From Quercus robur (taxonomy: Eukaryota; Streptophyta; Magnoliopsida; Fagales; Fagaceae), in assembly GCF_932294415.1 (NCBI RefSeq), contig NC_065543.1, forward strand, positions 45,967,777 to 46,031,776: 64,000 bases of DNA, in the 5' to 3' direction. Below the pieces are notes generated by a model that did no database searches, was not told the DNA's origin, and saw nothing but the letters and a program-made list of their open reading frames with translations. Of this stretch, positions 22,599 through 33,083 are shown in pieces. Every line of letters starts with the position of its first letter. The first letter of the stretch is position 1. The position numbers and the translations under genes were made by a program.

Positions 22599-23478
22599 TA
22601 TTAGTATACTATAAAACTGAAGCCTTTGATTTTCTATTGATCTCACGAGAATTTGCTACTTAAGGTTTCAAGGCCTTACACTTTTCCACGGTACTATTAT
22701 TCTTTTTTAACTTTTGACTTTCTACCTTAAATCCCCCTGATAAGCCTCTTTCTCCCCCATTATGTCTTCATTTTTCTCTCCATCTTGCAAACCAAAAAAA
22801 AGTCACTGAACCAAGTATATGTTTGAATTTGTATGCACTAGCCACCTCCATCACCTCTCTCTCTCTCTCTCTCCCTCCCAAATGTTAGGTCCTGAAGCTC
22901 TGAAAGGAAGGTTGGATGGTAGAACATATAGAAGCAAAAGTAGAGTTATAGAGTTGTTCTTCTTTGAGGAAGCTATGTGCAAGTTATAGAGTTGAATTTG
23001 GCATAAAAAATCTTCATACCCAATTTGAATGTAAAGAACTTTGAGGTAGAAAACTGGATGCTGAGGATGAGGTTTTTAAGGGAAAAAAAGAGAAAAGATT
23101 AGGTTTTGCACGAAGGTCGAAGACTTGGGCTTTTGGAGCTCTACTTCAATTAGAGCTCGCATCTTTTCTTACATGATTAATGTTTTCTTTCCAATTAATT
23201 TTGTGGGTGTCCCTGCCCTCTCATCACCGCTCTGGCTTCTTGATGTCATTGACAGTGGTGGCCCCTTGCTTTAGCTTTGTCTCAGCCTCTCCGGTAGTTT
23301 TTCCCCAAAAGTGTTTAAGAGTCTACCATCTTATTTGGAAAAAAATTATGATGTGGTACCATTTAATTGGAGGGTGTAAACAGAGCTATTTACACCAGAG
23401 TCTTATTGAATTTAATCTCTTTAATTTATTATGACTATCCAAATTTTTTTTTTGATAGGAATACTGAGAATAATATTA

Positions 23479-24997
23479 TTAAAATGCGTAAAACATTACA
23501 TCGTGGATAAGAGCTTGCTCTAAAAAGCAAGGTGTCTCTTCAATCCATGCAATAAAATCAATAATGCCGAGGGCATGTTTTGCTAACACGTGAGCGGACT
23601 TGTTCCCTTGTCTTTTAACGTGGGAAAATTCCACCCTATTGAAGCCCATGCTGAGATCCAGAATGCCTTGTGTTATAGCTGAGACCACGGATGGAGGAGT
23701 AGTTGTAACTTTCAGAGCTTGGATCATGAGCAAGCAGTCGCTTTCCACTACAATGTCTCGTATAATCTAGTGCGAACAACAACCCTGCCTCAATAGTCTT
23801 GGATTCGGTTTCAATGGCACCCAGGGGTGCATCCAAGTTTTTGCACATTGCAGCCTCCACCCTACCCAATTCATCTTTGACAATGACACCCACACCTGCC
23901 TTCCCATTAGCTTTATCGACCGCACCATCAACATTTATTTTAAACAAAAATCTTGGTGGTGGGGACCATGTCATGGCTCCCTTGATGATAGGTTCCAGGT
24001 TTGTTTATGTTACTTTAGCAGCACTATATTCCTCTAAATAGGATGTTACCTAACTAACCAATGCATTACCTGGCTTTCTTTGAGCTCCCATTCTTACTTC
24101 ATTCCTATGATACCACATTGCCCATGCTAGAAGGACCACTCGTGCCACCATGTCCTCATCGGCTTGGTCAACCATAACCATCCTTCACATCAGATCATAA
24201 AAGGAAGTCATAGAAAAAGCTCCACCTGTCAACACTATTTTTGAGCATGCCCACACCTTACGTGCCTTCGGACAGGAGATGAAAGTGTGACCTGTTGTTT
24301 CAACCTCCATCCTGCACTGATCACAGAGACTGTCTTGCACTGCCTTACGCTTTAAGAGATTTACCTTGGTGGGAAGTATGTCGTGGCATGCTCGCCATGC
24401 GAAATGTCTAGTCTTGTGTGGGAGGGGAAGGGCCCATAACCTTTTCCAGAATTGCCGACTTGGACCCATATCCGAGCTAGTGCCACTATTGGGGTCAGAA
24501 GAAAGTCTCGTTGCTACTGCATAAGCACTATGAACACTAAACTTTCCATTTGATGTTTCAGCCCATACAATCTTATCCTCCGAAAAAGGGGATCTCAGTG
24601 GTATGCTCTGTATAATGTTAACCTTATACGGAAGGAATAAGGCAGCTAAGGCTTCTGTTTTCCACCGGACATTTTCATGGTCTATGAGCTCCCCCACTAG
24701 TGTATCTGGGTGTAGAAATAACCTGGGAGAAGCCACTTTATGAGTTGGGGTTGAAGGTAGCCACTTGTCACCCCATATCCGAATGCTATTACCATTGCCA
24801 ACCCTCCATTTGATCCCCTCCCTAACTATGTGTTGAGTAGCCATGATACTTCGCCACGTGAATGACGGGTTGTTTCCCATAGTCGCTTCAATGAACTTGC
24901 ATTTGGGAAAGTATTTGGCCTTGAGTACCCTGTAGACCAAGGATAAGTGATCCGTTTGCAGCCATCACCCTTGCTTGGGTAATAAGGCCAAGTTGAA
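23479..24997 (-). pseudogene. LINE zf-RVT segment and RNase H
   Basis: After stops near 24998 and 24957 the frame reopens (24940-24185) with WRVGNGNSIRIWGDKW and the Cys/His cluster CDQCRMEVETTGHTFISC of the zf-RVT region. Two or three more stops precede an RNase H (NVDGAVDKANGKAGVG, then ESDCLLMIQAL and KRQGNKSAHVLA). A one-base frameshift near 23765 splits the RNase H. The RNase H domain is typical of plant L1 elements. Confidence 0.82.
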
Positions 24998-26410
24998 CTA
25001 TTTTAGCTTCTTGAAGCCCATTTCTGCATTGCACTTTGATTCACACATTTTCTCCCAGCTTAGCCAAGCAATCTTCTTCTCTTCTGCTTTTTGGCCCCAC
25101 CATAAATTCCTTATCATACTGGCAAGGTCGTCACAGAGAGAGTTTGGGATTTTGAAACAGCTCATCGTGTAAGTAGGGATTGCTTGCGCCACTGCCTTGA
25201 TCAGGACCTCCTTACCCGCCTTGGACAACATCTTCTCCTTCCAGCCGGCTAGCTTCTTGCCCACTTTTTCCTTTATGTCGTTGAAAGAGTTTCGTTTATT
25301 CCTTCCCACCAAGGAAGGTATGCCTAAATATTTCTCATGCTGTTTGATCACTTGTGCTCCGGATCTCCCTTTTATTTCTTCCTTGATAGTGGTAGGGGTG
25401 TTGCTGCTGAAAAAGAGGGAGGTTTTTGCTCTATTCAGTTGTTGACCCAAGGCTTCCTCGTACACTTGCAAGACCTTTTGAAGTGCATCGCATTCTTCAA
25501 GGGATGCTTTACAGAATATGAGGCTGTCATCTACAAAAAATAGGTGAGATAAAATGGGACCCCCATGGCACACCGAGACTCCTTTCATGTCGCCCCTAGC
25601 CACTGAAGCTTTTATAAGAGTTGAAAGCCCCTCTGCACACAACAAGAAAAGATACGGTGATTGGGGGTTACCTTGACGGATGCCCCTAGAAGGAATAATG
25701 TGACCCCTAGGACTGCCATTTATTTTGATAGAATAAGTTACAGACCTCACACACCTCATAACCAGCATCCTCCATCTCTCATCAAGGCCCAACTTCTCCA
25801 CGATTTTCTCCAAACACTCCCATTTTACCCTATCGTAGGCCTTGCTCATATCAAGTTTAAGTGCTATCTCCCCCACTTTCCTAGACTTCTTCTTGCTAAT
25901 ATGGTGCATAGTTTCAAAAGCAACGAGTACATTGTCAGTGATAAGCCTTCCGTGCACAAACGCACTTTGGGTTTCACTAATGATGGAGGGTAGGATCTTC
26001 TTCAGCCTATTTGCAATAACTTTGGATACAATCTTATAAGTAACATTGCACAAACTTATGGGCCTGTAATCAGTCACTCGTTTAGGTTCCTTAATTTTTG
26101 GAATTAGCACAATATGAGTTTCATTGAAGTTGGGCAGAGAGATACCTTGGTTTAGGAAGTCTAGAACCGTTTTAGAGACCACATCACCACAGGTAGGCCA
26201 AAAGTGCTGGAAAAACAGTGGGGGCATCCCATCCGGACCTGGTGCTTTGAGTGGATACATTTGCTTTAGAGCAACCTTCACCTCTTGCTCACTATATTCT
26301 TTGGTGGGCTGTTGATTCATGACAGGTGTAACCTTCCTTTGGATAGCAGCCAGCAACTCTGTGAAATCCGTGGGGTTGTTTGTCCGGAAAAGAGTTCTGT
26401 AATAACCCAC
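24998..26410 (-). pseudogene. LINE reverse transcriptase (L1-type)
   Basis: 470 codons open. RT motifs in order: APGPDGMP, LIPKIKEP...DYRPISLCN, LKLDMSKAYDRV (first catalytic Asp), GIRQGNPQSPYLFL, FFVDDSLIF (FVDD active site, both Asp present), and KYLGIPSLVGR. The catalytic box is intact, but the ORF ends in a stop at 24998-25000, with the same frame continuing downstream. Confidence 0.9.
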
Positions 26411-27235
26411 TACAATTTCCTCTACCTTGCCCTCCTCTTTTTGCCATACATCCTCATCATCTAGCAGGCCTGTAATGAGATTCTTTTTCTATCTATCGAA
26501 CACCTTTTCATGGAAAAAGCTTATGTTCCTATCCCCGGCTTGGAACCAGTTAAGCCGTGATCGTTGTCTCCACATTGCATCCTCCTTGTCAAGCTAACTG
26601 TTCAGTTCGAACTGAGTACTTCTCAAAACCAGATTAGTTACAGTTGAGGATGGTGGAAGCTCTAGCCATTCTACTTTCCTTTGGATCTCGACCACTTTTT
26701 TATCCGCGTGACCAAATATCTTTTTATTCCAATCATCCAAACTGGACCTACATTGCTTTAAACAATTCTGTAGAACATGTCCTTCCGTTGAAAACCGCCT
26801 TTTTTCCCATGCGTCAATCACCACCTGCTCACATCTTTGGTCTTTCAGCCACATCAATTCAAACTAGAAAAGTTTCTTTTGTCATCTACAACTCAGTTTT
26901 TGTGTCATACGTAACACTAAGGGAGCATGGTCTGAGACCGATGATGATAAGTGGTATAACTTTGCCAAAGGAAACAAGCTGATCCACTCAGGAACTGCTA
27001 GCGCTCTATCCAGCCTCTCTCGTATCTGCACACCGTCTGCCCTCTCATAGTTCCAAGTGAACTTAGGGCCAATGTACCCCAAATCACGAAGCCCACAGGC
27101 ATTTATAGTCTCAATGAAGTTCATCATCTGTCGTCTCGGTCTATCACTACCACCCTCCTTCTCCGATGTCCCGGTGATCTCATTGAAATCTCCAATTGTC
27201 AACCAAGGCAGAGATGAAGTTCCTTTGAGATATTT
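26411..27235 (-). pseudogene. LINE endonuclease C-terminal half and linker
   Basis: Begins inside the AP-endonuclease-like domain: TIGDFNEI (catalytic Asp/Asn), RLDRALAVPEW, and SDHAPLVL with the SDH active-site box. The linker frame continues to RT but has stops near 26882, 26864, 26594 and 26495. The N-terminal half of the endonuclease is absent, so the copy was truncated on insertion. Confidence 0.8.
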
Positions 27236-27338
27236 GAATTACTAAGTTTTCCTGCTAAACTAAATTATATGATTTTCATAATATATATCTTTAGACATCA
27301 TTGTTAATAGATTTTTGGTGCATCGGGTTAGCTACTAG

Positions 27339-28900
27339 TGAAATAGAACATGGGAGTCAATCTTAATAAAATAAAACAATATTTTTTTAACAAATATATA
27401 TTTTTTTAAAAATTAATAAAGAAGAATATGATATCCACCCATCATTAATCCGTGGATTGAGGCTTACACTCCACCTAAATTCAAATAAAGTGTAAATCCA
27501 AACAATTATGTTGTACTTTTGTGACCACAAAAGTAAAATTGTGCCTTTTAATCCCAAATATATATATATATATATATTTTAACTTTTGTGACCTATTTCT
27601 CTCACACTTAACCCTGCTATACTCAGGTATGACCATGAGTTTTAAAGGAATGCTAATATATATATATGTTAGGCTTTAAAGATTTAGGTTTAAATGTTTA
27701 GAATCATATTTTTATTGTGTTGGCAAATCGAGAACAAAACATGTTTAGTCTAGGTGTTAGGAAATGCTTAAAAGTGTTGGTTTTCAAGGTTCAAGTCCAG
27801 CTGAATACAGAAAAAGGAAGTGAGTTTTTGCCTTGCTTGACTGATCGAAAATCGCAGGAATAGAAATTTTACAGATTTTTAAATCAGGCCTAAGCCCACA
27901 AAAACGTTTAGGGTTTCATTTCAACTTCTTTACATATAAAAGGGAAACCCTAGCTACGTTTTTTAAACTTTTGAAATACTTGTGTGTTACTTTTTGTGAG
28001 ATCTGAGAGGTTTTGTACTTTCTAACTACATAAGAATTTACTGGAGCAAGATCTACAATCAAACGTTGGTAGAACTTAGTTGCTGCATCAAGATCATTAC
28101 TGATGGTGATTTGAAACCTTTGAGTGAGATTTCAAAGTCACAAGTAAAGGTGCTTGTGTTGGTGTAAATCCGAGAAGAGAAAGAGTTTGTGGATTCGGAG
28201 CTTGCACGTGGTTGTGTCAATAAGTTACTATATGAGGTAGCAATAGATTTAGGGTTAAATCAATTCTCTTATAGTAGATTTACTTTACTTTGAGGATAGT
28301 TAAGTCAAATTCTACCTAGATTTTTACCTTGAAACGGTTCGTTTCATTGATTTTCCTAAGTCATCGTATCGTAGTGTTATTTATTTTTTGCTGCTTTACA
28401 TGATATGATATATGCTTGTTTAACCTAGATTTGAATAATAAATCTAATAATCACTTGGTTAATATATTAGGTTACACAATGTGCTTTAAGGGGTCTAAAT
28501 GAACAAACAATATATAATAATAATAATAATAGGTGAAACTAAGAGAAACTCAAATTAGAATTCTAAATTAGAGTTCTAATTTTGCGTCATATGTCCTAAA
28601 TTATTTATTCTTAAAGAGTTTTATTTGAGAATCAAATGTGAGACCACATTATAAATATTTATTCAAATGAGTTCTCAAGTACAAAAACCAAAGAGTCTAA
28701 AATAAATGAATAGTAAAAAAAAAAAAAGTGTTTCACAATAATAAATAAATAAATAAACATAAACAATTTACATTTTATACCTAATAATATATTTACAAAT
28801 TTTTTTAAAGAGTTAACAAAATATATATAAAAATGATTATCAATAGTATTTAAATTATATATATATATAAATTATACTATATATCTTATTGTATATCTTT
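27339..28900. other. Spacer with a possible solo LTR
   Basis: No host gene is seen. TA microsatellites occur at about 27562-27580 and 27658-27667. The stretch from 27667 looks LTR-like (see next entry). The remainder is AT-rich with an ATA repeat near 28515. Confidence 0.5.
27667..28478 (+). repeat. Possible solo LTR (copia-like), tentative
   Basis: Starts TGTTAGGC and ends near TTACACA. The middle has ACATATAAAAGGGAAACCCTAG, a promoter-like TATA context, followed by leader-like sequence. No matching second LTR, internal domain or target duplication was found, so it could equally be other repeat DNA. Confidence 0.3.
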
Positions 28901-28917
28901 AAGTGTATCCATACATA

Positions 28918-29196
28918 AAGTTATCATGACTTTTGAGTGGAGTTGTGGTGTGTCTTTGTGTTAGAACCCCTTTCCCTCTCCCTTGTGTGTGTGTGTGTGT
29001 TTGTTTCTAAAAAAAAAAAAAGAATGGGTAATTGTCCCACATTGCTTAAGAGTGTGTTGTGTGTAGTATAACTTGCCCCACCCTCCCTTAAAAGTTACCA
29101 TGGCTTTTGAGTGGAGTTGTGGTGTGCCTTTGTATTAGAACCCCTTTCCCTCTCCCTTGTGTGTGTGTGTGTGTTTGTTTCTCAAAAAAAAAAAAA
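28918..29196 (+). mobile_element. Poly(A)-ended retroposon (SINE-like), dimeric, with 17-bp target duplication
   Basis: The 279-bp insert is flanked by perfect copies of AAGTGTATCCATACATA (28901-28917 and 29197-29213) and ends in about 15 A. Inside, two ~95-bp monomers (each with CTTTTGAGTGGAGTTGTGGT, a TAGAACCCC box, a GT repeat and an A tract) are joined by a linker with GTCCCACATTGCTTAAG. Long target duplication plus A tail are marks of L1-type retroposition. A clear pol III A-box was not seen. Confidence 0.75.
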
Positions 29197-29213
29197 AAGT
29201 GTATCCATACATA

Positions 29214-29522
29214 TGCATGGAGTTACAAGTTACATTTGACTTTTTGTTGACCGCGTCTCATTGTGCGATGTGGCCACACAAATTAATGCCACATTTACAT
29301 TTTAAAACACCGAAATATTGTGCCTTTTCGTTTAGTGGTTTATGTGAAAAGTTTTAGTCTTAAAAAGTAGTTATAGAAATTAAAAAAAAGAAAAACACTT
29401 CTTTAAAATTGTGACAAATCAACAAATAAGCCTTTTTTTTATTTTATTTTTTTATTTTTTGAAAAACAACCAACAAATAACCCAAATCAAATATTTTATA
29501 TTTTTAGCCTCACCCTCACACA
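29214..29522. other. Flank left of the MULE
   Basis: No gene is seen. The last ten bases (29513-29522, CCCTCACACA) are the left copy of the MULE target duplication. Before insertion this flank was joined to 43496 onward. Confidence 0.7.
29513..29522. repeat. MULE target-site duplication, left
   Basis: CCCTCACACA, identical to 43486-43495 immediately outside the other end. Confidence 0.9.
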
Positions 29523-32404
29523 GAGTCTTTTGGGTTAAAATTGCAAATTTTAAAGTTCATTTGCGTTATAGTTACTGTTCGAAGTTAATTGGGAAACTGA
29601 GGAGAGAGACTGAATTTCGGCAATGACGTTGCCGAAATTCAGCCAAAAAAGAAGGAGAGAGAATAAGGATACCGAAATTCAACCAGAAAGCAGGAGAGAG
29701 GAGAGAGAATAACAAAAAAGTAGGAGAGAGGAGAGAGAATAACCAAAAAGCAGGAGAGAGGAGAGAGAATAACCAAAAAAATTTTGGGGGAAAAATTTTT
29801 TTTAGGAAAAATTTTTTTTTTTTTCCCCCACAATTTCGGTAATGCCATTGCCGAAATTGTTGGGGAAATTTTTTTTTTCCCCACAATTTCGGTAATCCCA
29901 TTGCTGTTTTCGCTTTTATTTATTTATTTATTTATTTACATTTACGGCAACGTTATTGCCGAAATAGGGGGAAATTATTTAATTTTTCTTCAATTTCGAC
30001 AATCCCATTGCTGTTTTCTCTTTTTATTTATTTATTTACATTTACGGCAACGCCATTGCCGAAATAGGGGAATAAATTTTTTTTTTAGCAATTGTGATAA
30101 TGGTATTGTCGAAAATGGGAAAAAAAAAGTGGTTTCGAAATCTCTATAAGAGTAAAAAACAAGTTTCATGTCCATAATATTTTCACAATAAATCACATAT
30201 AATTAGTTATTATTAGTTAAAAAAATTTGTGACAACTAATTGTGGCAATGACATTGCCAAAATAGGAAAAAAAATTTGTGGTAATACCATTGTTGAAATA
30301 GGGAGAAAAATAAAAGTGACAAACTACTTGAGGTAATTGCATTGTCGAAATAGAAAGAAAAAAAATTGGAAATACCATTGCCGAAATAAGGGAATAAATT
30401 TTTTTTTAGCAATTGTAACAATGGGATTGCCGAAAATGTGAGAAAAAAAGAGAGAGAAGAATTATGGCAATGGGATTTCCGAAATAGGAAAACAAATTTC
30501 GACAATTCCATTGACGAAAATGTGGGAAAAAAAAGAGAAAGAATTGGGGAAAAAAATTTTCCCTATTTGGATTACGGCAATAGCATTGCCGAAAATGTGA
30601 AAAAAAAAAGAAAAAAAAGGAGAAAAGGATTACGGCAACGGGATTGCCGAAATAGGAAAAAAAAATTTCCCCTGTTTCGGCAATACCATTGCAGTAAATG
30701 TAAATAAAAAATAAAAAAATAAAAAAAAAATAAAAGAAAAAGAGAAAAGGATTACAGCAATCCCATTGCCGTAATAGGAGGAAATATCTATTTCGGCAAT
30801 AGCGTTGCCGTAAATGTAAATAAATAAATAAAAAGAGAAAACAGCAATGGGATTGCCGAAATTGAGGAAAAATTAAATAATTTCCCCCTATTTCGGCAAT
30901 AGCGTTGCCGTAAATGTAAATAAATAAATAAATAAATAAATAAAATTAAAAAAAAAAAAAAAACAGCAATGGGATTGCCGAAAATGTGGAAAAAAAATAA
31001 TTTTTTCCCCACAATTTCGGTAATGACATTGCCGAAATTGTGGGGGAAAAATTTTTTTTAGGAAAAAAAAATTTTTTTTCCCCACAATTTCGGTAATGCC
31101 ATTGCCGAAATTGTTGGGGAAAATTTTTTTTTTCCCCCACAATTTCGGTAATGCCATTGCCGAAATTGTGGAGGAAAATTTTTTTTTTTTCCCCCACAAT
31201 TTCGGTAATGCCATTGCCGAAATTGTGGAGGAAAATTTTTTTTTTTTTCCCCCACAATTTCGGTAATGCCATTGCTGTTTTCTCTTTTTTTTATTTATTT
31301 ATTTATTTACATTTACGGCAACGCTAGTGCCGAAATAGGGGGAAATTATTTAATTTTTCCTCAATTTCGGCAGTGCCATTGCTGAAATTGTGGGAAAGAA
31401 AGGAGAAAAGGATTACGGCAATAGCGTTGCCGTAAATGTGAGAAAAAAGAAAAGAAAAGTACAAAAGGATTAAAAATAAAAAGGAGAGAAAACGGCAATT
31501 GGATTGCCGAAAATGTGGGAAAAAATAATTTCCCAATTTCGGCAGTGCCATTGCTGAAATTGTGGGAAAAAAAAAGAAGAAAAATTGTGGTAATGGTATT
31601 GTCGAAATAGGGGGAAAAAAATTTGTGACAAATTAATTGTGGCAATGGTATTATCGAAATAGGAAAAAAAATTTTGTGACAATCTAATTGCCGAAAATGT
31701 GAGAAAAAAAGAATTGTGGCAATGGTATTGCTGAAATAGAGGAGAGAGATATAAAAAAAGTACGCATATTATTCTTTCAATATATTTTTGACTGAACCAG
31801 TTTGGTTTGTCACGTTCTTTTAGAAATAGATAAGGATAGATTCAAGTACACTGGTACATTGAATCTTTTTCTAAAGTGCACGACTGGAAACAAAAACAAA
31901 AAAAAAGTACATAGATTCTTATAGAACGAAAAAATGACTGATGTGCACGCTGTAAACAAAAAAAACAAAGAAAGTACGGATTCTTACCATAGAAAAGAAA
32001 AAATGATTGATGTGCACACTATAAACCAAAAAAAGTAAAGAAAGTACCTAGATTCTTACAATATAGAAGAAAAAATTTATTGATGTGTACACAGTAAACC
32101 AAAAAAGCAAAGAAAGTACATATATTCTTACACTACGGAAAAAAAATGATTGATGTGCACGCTTTAAAAAAAAAACCAAAGAAAGTATATAGATTCTTAC
32201 ATGTACATGTACGTTGTAAACAAAAAAAAGCAAAGAAAGTAAACCAAAAAAGACAAAGATTCAATCAACCAATCACCTCAACTCCTCATCTCATTTGATT
32301 TTTATTCTCTGCAGAAAATATATCTTTAACGTGATTCTTTTTTGTCTATTCCTCATCTCATCTCACCTCATCTCCATTCTTTTTTGTCTGCTCCTCGTCT
32401 CATC
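29523..32404 (+). repeat. Left terminal inverted arm of the MULE
   Basis: Order from the outside: a unique ~100-bp tip; four ~42-bp AGGAGAGAGGAGAGAGAATAAC-type repeats (about 29670-29775); some 35 imperfect palindromes of the form TTTCGGCAATGNCATTGCCGAAA separated by A/T tracts (29610-31735); a ~270-bp linker; five ~68-bp tandem units with GTACATAGATTCTTAC and TGATGTGCACGCTGTAAAC (31906-32240); then TCAATCAACCAATCACCTCA and CTCATCTCATCT-type sequence. It matches the reverse complement of 40512-43485 up to about 32404. Translations such as ALPKLWGKKK come from the palindromes and are not genes. Confidence 0.9.
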
Positions 32405-32985
32405 TGACTTATATTCTCTGCAGAAAATAAATTTTACCACGCCTAAATCTTTCTTTTTTGTCTTTTTATTGTTCAATTGGTAATAAAAGAGAAGGGAAGT
32501 GCGAAGTAGAATTGCATCTCATCACAATTCCTCAAGCTGCAAAGTTATTCTTTTACTTTGTTTCAGTGTGCCACAACTAAGGATTGTAAGTTTTTTGTTA
32601 ATGTAAGTTTTTTTGCTTTGCTTATTAACTTATAGCTCTAGAAATTAACAAATTTATTATTATTATATAAACATGTGCTTTGTAAATATTAGAAGCTAAT
32701 ACATTGTAAAATATTATGTATTGTTGTAATTGTAATTAATATTATTTGTATGCCTATGATTATGATAATTGTTGGTGTTGGTGTTGTTGTTGTTGCTCTT
32801 GTTATTCAAATTTTAGATTAATGAATTATTTTTTATGGTTATCTGATTGTGTGTTTTTTTTTTTTTTTTGCAAGTATCACTCTATAATTCTCACTCTTTT
32901 AGTTGGCATCACAATTGTGGTAAGCATCTCAATTATAGTTAATACTAATTATTGTGTGTATGATTATTTTTGCTAAAACTATTAA

Positions 32986-33021
<36 letters not shown>

Positions 33022-33083
33022 AAATTTTGCTTCATAAATCCTTTATTTGAGTTTCTTTCAATTTTGTTGTAGATATATTTGAA
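32405..33083. other. MULE interior before the PMD gene
   Basis: No ORF of note. Includes an ATT microsatellite (about 32985-33021) and T-rich stretches. Probably the 5' leader or a 5' intron of the PMD gene, but the transcription start cannot be placed. Confidence 0.5.

Larger units (their letters stand above)
23444..27235 (-). mobile_element. 5'-truncated L1-type LINE (non-LTR retrotransposon)
   Basis: A single minus-strand ORF2 frame can be followed from the endonuclease end through RT, a zf-RVT segment and RNase H. It ends in an A tract at the 3' end (T run at about 23444-23453 on the plus strand). The 5' part of ORF2 and all of ORF1 are missing, as is usual for target-primed reverse transcription that stops early. 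Several in-frame stops and one frameshift make it inactive. Target duplications could not be resolved with confidence. Confidence 0.88.
22603..27338 (+). mobile_element. Helitron-like element B interrupted by an L1 LINE
   Basis: The left end (TATACTATAAAACTGAAGCC) resembles those of elements D and E. The right end GCATCGGGTTAGCTACTAG|T resembles their GTTAGCGACTAG|T ends. The 5' TC is not visible, so the left border is approximate. A minus-strand LINE (23444-27235) occupies most of it. The leftover left part (22603-23443) has a CT microsatellite (about 22852-22878) and a short unidentified open frame. Confidence 0.45.

Noticed and set aside
23180-23434. 84-codon plus-strand frame left of the LINE
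   Set aside because: No recognisable domain, no splice support, and it lies within Helitron-like sequence; it might be a captured scrap but cannot be supported as a gene.
25661-25993. Plus-strand 110-codon frame
   Set aside because: It is the complement of the LINE reverse transcriptase.
30788-31682. Overlapping open frames rich in Phe, Leu, Lys and Tyr on the minus strand of the left arm (and matching plus-strand ones at 41248-42735)
   Set aside because: They are translations of the palindrome and A/T-tract array, occur in several frames at once and end arbitrarily; no protein-like composition.
29600-31740. Regularly spaced palindromic repeats resembling a CRISPR array
   Set aside because: The DNA is plant nuclear; the repeats vary, spacers are short A/T tracts of unequal length, there are no cas genes, and the array is mirrored as part of a transposon's inverted arms.
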